DNA of 64,000 bases from Liolophura sinensis (lineage: Eukaryota > Mollusca > Polyplacophora > Chitonida > Chitonidae). The position numbers were made by a program, and so were the translations under genes. Within the stretch, counting starts at the first letter, position 1, and the number at the start of each line of letters is the position of its first letter. Location of the stretch: contig NC_088305.1 in the NCBI RefSeq assembly GCF_032854445.1, positions 13,705,606 to 13,769,605 on the forward strand. Direction: 5' to 3'. Under the pieces are notes generated by a model. That model was not told the DNA's origin. It saw only the letters and a program-made list of their open reading frames with translations, and made no database searches. Shown piece by piece: positions 56,763-64,000 of this stretch.

Positions 56763-57372
56763 ATTAGTTCTTCCTGAAATATTGTCGAGGTGACGTTAAG
56801 CCATAATCATTCACTCATTCATTCTTTCCGTAGCGATAATCATTTGGAATGTTAGATCTGTTTATTATTTATTTTATTCATGTAACGCAACACCCAGGAA
56901 TTTTTCACTTCTACAATTCACAATATTGCATGGTACGACAAAACCTGAGTTCCGGGCATAAATTACGGACCTATGACAAGTTACTGACAAACTTTCCAAC
57001 GTGTCATATCGAGTTAGGCTTCGCTAATGGATATCAGAGCCTCGTCGACCGATTCCCTTCACCAAGGAGCTCAAACCGTGAGCGCGTGTCAATCCACAAA
57101 TTCCCTGTCGAAGGACAGATTTGAACTCGCACCTCATGTCTTTGAGGTCGTATATAGAACGGCACATTTATTCTCATGCTTAATTTTTTGACCCATACAG
57201 TGGAGGTCAATACACTGCAAGGAGGAAATCGCATTGCCTTGTGAATATGATAGACGTTTGAAAAGTTTCAGCGGGTAACATACACTACAAATATAGACAC
57301 TATAGGCCTACTGATGGGAGACCGGTTGACTAAGCAAACGACGACATGTACCGTCCATCCGCTTCACGCAGA

Positions 57373-57610
57373 TTAATTTTATTTATTTATTTATTTGATT
57401 GGTGTTTTACGCCATATTCAAGAATATTTCACTTGTACGACGGCGGCCAGCATTATGGTGGAAGGAAACCGGGCAGGACCCGGGGGAACCCAAGACCACC
57501 CGCAGGTTGCTGCAAGACCTTCCAACCTATGGCCGGAGAGGAAGCCAGAATGATCTGGACTTGAACTCACAGCATTGGTGAGAGGCTACTGGGCCATTGC
57601 GCTGCCCAGT
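57373..57610 (-). mobile_element. SINE family A
   Basis: Clear tail, 3' domain, body and B box. The head is truncated and abuts a family C element. Confidence 0.88.
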
Positions 57611-57611
57611 G

Positions 57612-57905
57612 ACCTCGAGGGGTCATTAGGTGTGTTTATATATACTGCGTCTCCATCTGACGAGTCCAGGCTGATAAACTGCCGCCACCACGGAAGTATA
57701 GTGTATCATGCCGAAGACACCAGACGTGACACCCAGTCACATTATACTGACACTAGGCTAACCAGGCGTGTTTCCTTTGCTCGAACTTCTCAGCGCTGAG
57801 TACCTTCGGTATTGGTATTCCTTGGTATTATTTGACCTGGATTTGATTCCAGGTCGGCCGATATTGAGGCGAGCCACTCTATTTGGCAACTCTATTATGC
57901 CACCG
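57612..57905 (-). mobile_element. SINE-like element, family C, tail missing
   Basis: Shares GGGTCATTAGGTGTG, ATGCCGAAGACACCAGACGT and the right-end block TTTGATTCCAGGTC with the other copies. Confidence 0.68.
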
Positions 57906-58817
57906 AAGTGGTGAACTTGTACCAGATAAATCGTGTAGAAGGTAAAACGTGTACAATATATATAGGTGTGCTCTACACAAAACTGTGTTTCTGACACTGG
58001 TCCATCGAAATAAGTGCAATTATCAAATAAAACAACAACTGTAAGTGTATATATGCTTTTATTTCATTTGAATATAACAGAGAATTTAAATTTATTTAAT
58101 TTGTTCTTTACTATTGTGAATCATATTTCCAGTATAATTGCTGAGTGATCCGCTTGTACGGAAGTCTCGCGCAATCTCGCCTAATAGGCGGGAATCTCGC
58201 CTGTGGAAAGAAAACAAAGAAAACATGGCGTAAGTATCGCACTGTGGTGTGAAATCATGGATTTTGCAACCTTCTCGCACATGTCCATGGTCTATATTTT
58301 GATCTATTCGTGCAGAAAAACCTTATTAAAACAAATTAGCACGAAATATCGAATCATGAAACGAGCGTGAAAAATTAGTCAAGAGTGAACTGAGAAGTGG
58401 CATACTTTACTAACAAACTTTAATTTCCATTTGAATTAAGGCGGAGAATAAGGAATAAACATGCTTAAAGGCACGAACGTTAAGTTAAAAATTTGATGAA
58501 CTATCTCTCAAGCAGAAAAGATGACATGTTTTTAAAATTTCAGAAAAGTTGCCCTCGTGAAAGAGAGATATCTTTATTACTGAATGATTAAGACAGAATC
58601 TCTACTTAACAGTTATTTCATAAAGTATGCCTAAAAATTGCTGACAGGGCACTTTGTTTCTACTTATATTTCATTATTTTTATCGGAAACCAGCCCAGTA
58701 TTAAGCTAGGGTTCCGTTCAAAAGGCCAGTATAAGGGCTAGTCAGCTTTCGTCGATAAACACCAATCACACTTTTTAACCGCAAAATAGTTACTGGTCCG
58801 ATGAGTTTTAAACTGTC
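57906..58817. other. 3' flank of the SCO-spondin-like gene
   Basis: Minus-strand AATAAA hexamers lie near 58063-58058 and 58098-58090, about 730-760 nt after the stop, and could end its 3' UTR. No other gene seen. Confidence 0.45.
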
Positions 58818-59125
58818 TCAATTATACCCACCGGCACAAGCGTCACACTGGCAGCCCGAAAACGCTGGGTATTTTGCCGTCATTGTTTCTCCACCTGGAC
58901 ACTCGACCTCCACTTCCAAAGATCCAGCAAAGACGCCTGAACAACAGCGACATGTGGAGTCAGCGGTGCCGCCGTCGACAAGGGACAGCATGGGGGTGTA
59001 TTCAGAGTCTCCGCAGCCTCCGGAGCAGTACGTGTAGGTCACTGGCTCCTTGGTCTGGCATTCTTCACCGTTGCTTCCCTTCACCGACAACACACGCCGA
59101 CCCTGTCGTAGTGAGCAAGTATCCA
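58818..59125 (-). CDS. SCO-spondin-like last exon: cystine knot
   Basis: Encodes VDTCSLRQGRRVLSVKGSNG through CQCDACAGGYN and TGA at 58820-58818. The CCG/CRCC/CxC cysteine pattern fits a dimerising C-terminal cystine knot. Confidence 0.9.
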
Positions 59126-62100
59126 CTGCAAAACAATTTTTATTTTGTTTATTAGTTTAAGGTCTCCCGGTCACAATGCCGACAAATTTACAACGCTGCT
59201 TCACTGAAACGCCATGCCGGTGTCAACAGACACGACGCCTCATGCAGTCATAATATACTAACTCCAGACACTTTCTTTCGAAAAGTTTATTTTTATATCG
59301 TAAAACTAAATCATTTAAATTGCACCTTAGCAATCATTTCGGGTATACGTTCGTGCTATGTCTGATAAGTGCTAGAATCACGACATAAATCTTCACGCAC
59401 CGTGAAGTCCCGGCTACACGAAGCATGCCTTAATTCTCCTTATACCATGACGCCATGACATTTACGTCGCATCCTTTAAAAATATGAAGTACACTTGGCA
59501 AAGCAAGCCCCTTACTATCATTACAGCGTAAGCCGTAAAGATATGAATCACACTTAGCAAACTAAGCCCTTAAGTTCATGATGTGGTATTCCGTAAAGAT
59601 ATGAAGTACACTTGGCAAAAGCAAGCCCTTCACTATCATTACAGCGTAAGCCGTAAAGATGTGAAGTACACTTGGCAAAGCAAGCCCTTCACTATCATTA
59701 CAGCGTAACCCGTAAAGATATGAAGCAAACTTAGCAAACCAAGCCCATAACTATCATGATGTCGTATGCCGTAATGATATGAAGTACGCTTGGCAAGCAA
59801 GCCCTTAACTATCATTACAGCGTAGGCTGTAAAGACATGAAACACCCTTAGCAAAGAAAGCCCTTAACTACCATGACGTCGTATGCTGTATAGATAAATA
59901 AAGCAAAGTATTATGCCTTCCACCTGAAAGCAAATTGAGTCAATTTATGTTGTCACCATAACATTTTCCTAATAAAATTTCAAGTACACAAAATCATGAC
60001 ATCACAAAAAGAAGACATGATTTACCTTTCCTTAGTTCACAAACGTCACAACATCTGCCGCTTTCTTCAGCACGGACCAGTATTTCATCCTGAAATTACA
60101 ACACAATCGTATCATACCTGAAATTCATTTTTTTTTTTTGTTTATAGGATAATAGCCATATTTTGAAGAAAGTCGGGAAGATATTTATTTACTTCATTTT
60201 ACGTTATGATTAAAATTTTCTTCGGAACATTTCACAGATGTTATGTCTTGGCTTGGAAAGTTTTAACTAGATATCTGAAGAAATCATGGGAGTTCTTTGT
60301 GAACATTTTGCCTCATGGAATAAATTTGAGAAAACTAAGAAACCAAACGCTTAAAACGCATGTACAAAGCCTAGATTTCGAATCAATTGCATAACAACAG
60401 TAACTTATTTTCCGCTTAACTAATTTTAACTGATTTCATCAGGTAAGGCCTATATGAAAAGCTGAAGATAAAAATACTTACACTGCTGCAAACAACCTCT
60501 TCGCATCGCCGGCTGCATGTAATACTTCCGGCCGTGCAAGTACAGTGGTTGCATGGCTCTTCAGGGTCTTTGAAAGAGTCTCCAGACTGTGAAGAAAAGA
60601 TATTAACCATTATTATTACGTTTTTCTATGACAGTGTTTGGACGGCGGTGGAGAGCGTGAAACGCTTATATATAGGCCTATAGAAAATAGAATAACACCA
60701 GAGCAGCGACGCCAGTGTATTTCCAGCTGGCAAATTGTCACAGGTAATGCGAAATACGGCCCCTGGTAATGCGAAATACGGCCCCTAGTCATTTCAAAAC
60801 CGAGTTTTATACTAACTGTACATGTAAATGTTTAAACATTAGCTACTTACACTGCCATTAGCATCATGGATTAAACCGAATAAGGTGAACACGTGCAGTT
60901 ATGTTAACTACAGTTAATCAGACGATACTTAGTCTAGAATTACCCAAATCGCTGTGTTCATCAAGTTTAAAAAACAATCACATAAAAGCAATAGAATGAC
61001 TGCTGTTTATTTAGATTTTTCCTCTAGATTGCGTTCAGTTTTTCATAATGACAATCACACAAAAAGTATGTGAGGAGCAACTTTTTTAATCAATGGCTCA
61101 GTTTTTCATCCTTTACATATTACGTGGAATTATAACACTTTACGGATGTTGTGAATGTGAATGGTTCTTCAAACATCAGATTCAAATTTGTTTTTGCTCT
61201 TTTAAACAATTATTCAGTATTTTTACCTGGTAGACCTTATCTCCGACTCGGCATAAGTCGCAGGTGTCCTCTGGCTCGCACTTATCGTTGACCAGAACGT
61301 AACCTTCCTCACAGATGCAGTCCGGACTGTAATCATTGCAGACTTCAGAGGACAATTCGGCATTTCGGTTTTCACATGTAGGCTCGCAGTTACTATAGTT
61401 ACTCCAAACCATGTTTGGGTCGGTACAAGCTACAAGTGTGAGAAAAAAAGAAAGACAAAGTGTTAATGTATATGATAATATAAAAGAATACAACAGAAAG
61501 AAAGCAAAACCAGTTCAGCGACGACAGTGTGATTGATAGCTGACAAATGGTAACGATGACAAGTCCAAGTAAGTGTGGACATATCTTCCTACAGTATTAG
61601 AACATTTCCTGTCACAGGGTCATGGCTTCATAAAGGTACCAAATGGGGTCTTTAGAGGAGTGTACTAGAAAAGAACAAGGAACTGAATTCGTTAAAGGAA
61701 TAAAGAGAGTTTTGTGTAACTAATGGATGTCACAACACAGTACAAACGAAATTTACGTCTGTGAGGTCTCCAGGGTAAAAAACATAAGCTAACAATCGCC
61801 TCGTAGTTAAAGCATAAGAGACCATCATATTTACTGAAAAAGGTAACATTTTGGACAGGCCCGCTATCATAAAGTTCGAAGAAAGAAAGAGGGTTTCAGT
61901 CAAATTATAATACTATAAAGGATAATTGCGGATAATTGTATCTATTTTATTTATTTGATTGGTATTTTCCAAATAAACTATTTCACTTAAACGACGGCAG
62001 CCCGCATTATAATGAGAGGAAACCTGGCTGGCGGAGCACACATCATGCCGCACACTTCTGGTACATCTTCCCATGTATACCACTGGAGAGGAAGGCAGAC

Positions 62101-63238
62101 TGAGCTTGGCTTGAATCCACAGCGACCGCATTTCTGAGAGTTTTCTGAGTAATTTACTGTGCTAGCACACTAATCGCTCAGCCACGTAGGCCCCAGTTTC
62201 TTGTAGTTGCTTATATTACTTACGACAGTCAGGTTTGGTGCATGGCAGGAATTCAGATGTCTCTGGACATTCCTCGCCTTCCAAGACTGTACGTGTTCTC
62301 TCATATTCTCCCGGCCCACAAGTCACGGAACATTCACCGTCCGTCCATTCGGAGTACACGCATGGGGCTGCAAAGTCAACAGAATTTTGTGAATTTATTT
62401 GTTTGAATGTTGCTCAAGAATGCTTTCCCAACATCGAATGTTTTTATGTATTCTTGGGGTTTAAGGCCGTACTTAACAACTTTTCAGTCATATGACGACG
62501 AGGAGTCATTAGGTGTATGTACAGAAACTGTGTCTTCTTTTGGCAGGGCGAGTCCATGCCGACAAAGTGCGGCCACTGATGTATCATGCCGAAGACACCG
62601 GACATGACATTCCATACAGTTACATTATTCTGGCACCGGGCCAACCCTCCCTGTTTCCTTGCTCTAACCTCACAATGCTAAGCTCCGAGCGAGGCAGCAG
62701 TAAGTACCATTTTCGGAACCCGGGATTTTGGTATGACCCGACCCGGGTTTGATCCCCGGTCTCCAGGCTTAACGGTATTCAATCCATATAATCTTCACAT
62801 CGGAGTAAAACACTGGTTGTAGGCACGCTTGGGTATTTACGGCATAGTTAACAGTTTTTTGGTCATCAAACACTGGTTGAGCATATGTGTTAAAAAAAAT
62901 TACAATAGAATGCGTTAATAGTCAAACTGAAACGATTTGTAATGCGTGCTTGTCAAGTTGCTGATTTTTTTTTTTGTCGAGGGTAAGTGGTGAACCACCA
63001 ACGTCTCATACAGTAATATTTCCCTTCTCTACTAGTCTGCGATCAATCTTCGGCACATTCAAATTGGTACCAGAGAACAACTTACGTTTACAATCAGTCA
63101 GCTCATCAGCACAAGGCTTAGTCTCTTCCTCCACATCACCACAGCCGGCAGGGTTGTCCACGAAACCGCGAGTTCGCTTTGACTCTTGCTCGCAGTCGGT
63201 ACATACGTCCCAGTCGCTCCAGTTTTCACGCAAGCAAC
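58818..63238 (-). CDS. SCO-spondin-like secreted protein, C-terminal 6 exons (5' part outside window)
   Basis: The 3' end of a large secreted matrix glycoprotein. Exons: 63238-63086, 62367-62224, 61429-61227, 60586-60482, 60089-60026 and 59125-58818. They join in frame to about 325 aa. Domain order: TSP1 (NWSDWDVCTDC...GCGD), TSP1 (YSEWTDGECSVTCGPGE), TIL-type Cys-rich domain (DCICEEGYVLVNDKCEPEDT), VWC (CNHCTCTAGSITCSRRC then CCDVCE) and C-terminal cystine knot (CSGGCGDSEYTPM...GCQCDAC). TSP1-TIL-VWC-CTCK is the C-terminal order of SCO-spondin. Hemocytin- or mucin-like relatives are an alternative. TSP1 exons are phase 1-1, as usual for shuffled modules. Confidence 0.85.
59440..59885. repeat. 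~61-bp tandem array in SCO-spondin-like intron
   Basis: About 7 units of GTAAAGATATGAAGTACACT, TGGCAAAGCAAGCCCTTAAC, TATCATTACAGCGTAAGCC. The unit resembles the core of the hairpin MITE at 29329-29464. Confidence 0.88.
60026..60089 (-). CDS. SCO-spondin-like exon: second half of VWC
   Basis: A 64-nt exon reading DEILVRAEESGRCCDVCELR then K. The CCxxC motif closes a VWC domain. Too short for ORF calling. Confidence 0.88.
60482..60586 (-). CDS. SCO-spondin-like exon: first half of VWC
   Basis: Encodes SGDSFKDPEEPCNHCTCTAG then SITCSRRCEEVVCSS. Donor AGT|GTAAGT. Confidence 0.9.
61227..61429 (-). CDS. SCO-spondin-like exon: TIL domain
   Basis: Encodes TDPNMVWSNYSNCEPTCENR through CEPEDTC and DLCRVGDKVYQ. 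The cysteine spacing fits a trypsin-inhibitor-like domain as used in SCO-spondin and von Willebrand-type proteins. This structural use does not imply inhibitor activity. Confidence 0.9.
61942..62193 (-). mobile_element. SINE family A, diverged full length
   Basis: Tail, altered 3' domain, B box and the head (GGGGCCTACGTGGCTGAGCG on the reverse strand). In the intron between the TIL and TSP1 exons. Confidence 0.86.
62224..62367 (-). CDS. SCO-spondin-like exon: TSP1 repeat
   Basis: Encodes PCVYSEWTDGECSVTCGPGE then YERTRTVLEGEECPETSEF and LPCTKPDC. CSVTCGPG is the TSP1 hallmark. Phase 1-1. Confidence 0.93.
62452..62775 (-). mobile_element. SINE-like element, family C, with the shared tail
   Basis: Left end CTTGGGGTTTAAGGCCGTAC with CAGTCATATGACGACGAGG, which is the reverse of the family B 3' domain. 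Right end CCCGACCCGGGTTTGATCCC. Confidence 0.75.
63086..63238 (-). CDS. SCO-spondin-like exon: TSP1-like repeat
   Basis: Encodes CLRENWSDWDVCTDCEQESK then RTRGFVDNPAGCGDVEEETK and PCADELTDCK. VCTDC replaces the usual CSxTC, so it is a variant TSP1 module. Acceptor TATTCAG sits at the start of a 36-bp array. Confidence 0.9.
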
Positions 63239-63455
63239 CTGAATACGAGATCAAAGACAATAAGGATTAATGACCTGAATACGAGATCACAGAAACTCAG
63301 ATTAATGACCTGAATACGAGATCACAGAAACTCAGGATTAATGACCTGAATAGGAGATCACAGAAAATCAGTATTTATGACCTGAATACAAGATCACAGA
63401 AAATCAAGATTATTGGCCTGAATACGAGATCACAGAAATTCCGGATCAATGAAAA
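63239..63455 (-). repeat. ~36-bp array containing copies of the TSP1 exon acceptor
   Basis: Six units of ACCTGAATACGAGATCACAG plus AAACTCAGGATTAATG. On the minus strand each holds GATCTCGTATTCAG|GT, the same acceptor as the real exon at 63238. Confidence 0.9.
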
Positions 63456-64000
63456 TTAACGTATTCTCGGCCTTGAAGTTCACCTAACGTATATTTTTAT
63501 TTATTTTAATAATATCATTGAGTTTATCGATTTACTTAAGGCTATTTCACTTATGAGACAGTGGTAAGGTTTTATGACTGTGTCAGTCGGGCAAAACCAC
63601 TGCCTTTTCCCCACGAACCTAGCAATGCTCCAGGGAGAACTTTCGAGCCCACGAAAAAGCAATATACTGCAAAATGTGTACTTTGTTGTTGCACAAAGCC
63701 CTTTTATAGATCAAACAAAACTAAGACACCGTATTACAACAAATATGATGCATGCAGTGTAACCAATGGCCAAGAGCAAATTGTTAAAGTGACAGGCAAC
63801 CGATACCAGAATAACCTTTACTTATTTTAAGTATGATTTTACTGAATTAAAAAAAGTCAAAAGTTTGAATTCTTTAATGGACTATGTACATGTTTAGTTT
63901 CAATTAGTCCTTTCAATGAGACATACTGATTTTTTTTTCAGTTGAAACATTTTCTGTGATAATGTTTGTTCACAGAAAGGGAGTTTTGTTCTTGCAAAGA
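63456..64000. other. Unassigned right edge, probably intron
   Basis: No exon recognised. The next upstream exon of the SCO-spondin-like gene should lie beyond 64000. Confidence 0.5.

Noticed and set aside
61227-61429. Stand-alone protease inhibitor or toxin-like peptide (the upstream frame suggests a signal peptide)
   Set aside because: The hydrophobic lead is intron sequence before the acceptor; the TIL module is phase-matched to TSP1 and VWC exons of one large gene.

Overview
The window is animal genomic DNA: intron-split genes with GT-AG junctions, AT-rich introns, about 25 copies of a tRNA-derived SINE and many minisatellites. The protein families plus the SINE type suggest a marine lophotrochozoan, probably a mollusc, possibly a brachiopod (inference). 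There is no sign of bacterial, plasmid or viral origin.

Four genes can be read. (1) SMARCAL1, an annealing helicase, + strand, 16 coding exons from 10122 to 29727. They join in frame to 869 aa with an RPA-binding N-terminus, one HARP domain, both helicase lobes and a C-terminal PIP box. (2) ZNF622/Rei1, a 60S-subunit maturation factor, - strand, 7 coding exons from 41032 down to 33152, 428 aa. (3) RPL37A (eL43), + strand, 92 aa. Its first exon carries only the ATG (best candidate 44536-44538), followed by exons at 46969, 48439 and 49527. (4) The 3' end of an SCO-spondin-like secreted protein, - strand, 63238 down to 58818 (TSP1, TSP1, TIL, VWC, C-terminal cystine knot). Its 5' part lies beyond the right edge. 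SMARCAL1 and ZNF622 converge. ZNF622 and RPL37A, both 60S-related, diverge. SMARCAL1 followed by RPL37A on the same strand is also the human 2q35 order, so this looks like old microsynteny with ZNF622 between them.

Layout: 1-10.1 kb holds no recognised gene, only SINEs, a 26-bp minisatellite and a foldback element. 10.1-29.9 kb is SMARCAL1 with five large intronic arrays. 30-33 kb is a SINE-rich gap plus the ZNF622 3' UTR. 33-41 kb is ZNF622 with arrays. 41-44.5 kb is a 53-bp minisatellite and a foldback element upstream of ZNF622. 44.5-49.6 kb is RPL37A with transposons in its introns. 49.6-58.8 kb is gene-free repeat-bearing DNA. 58.8-64 kb is the SCO-spondin-like gene.

The most unusual signal is a set of tandem arrays grown from splice junctions. 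SMARCAL1 exon 8 is preceded by 13 extra copies, at an exact 93-bp period, of its own acceptor and first ~53 coding bases. Each copy also offers a consensus-like donor, so together they form a potential poison-exon array. ZNF622 exon 4 is followed by 8 extra 52-bp copies of its own donor and exon end. The acceptor of an SCO-spondin-like TSP1 exon is repeated upstream every ~36 bp. Two more SMARCAL1 acceptors (exons 3 and 7) directly abut long minisatellites whose units resemble them.
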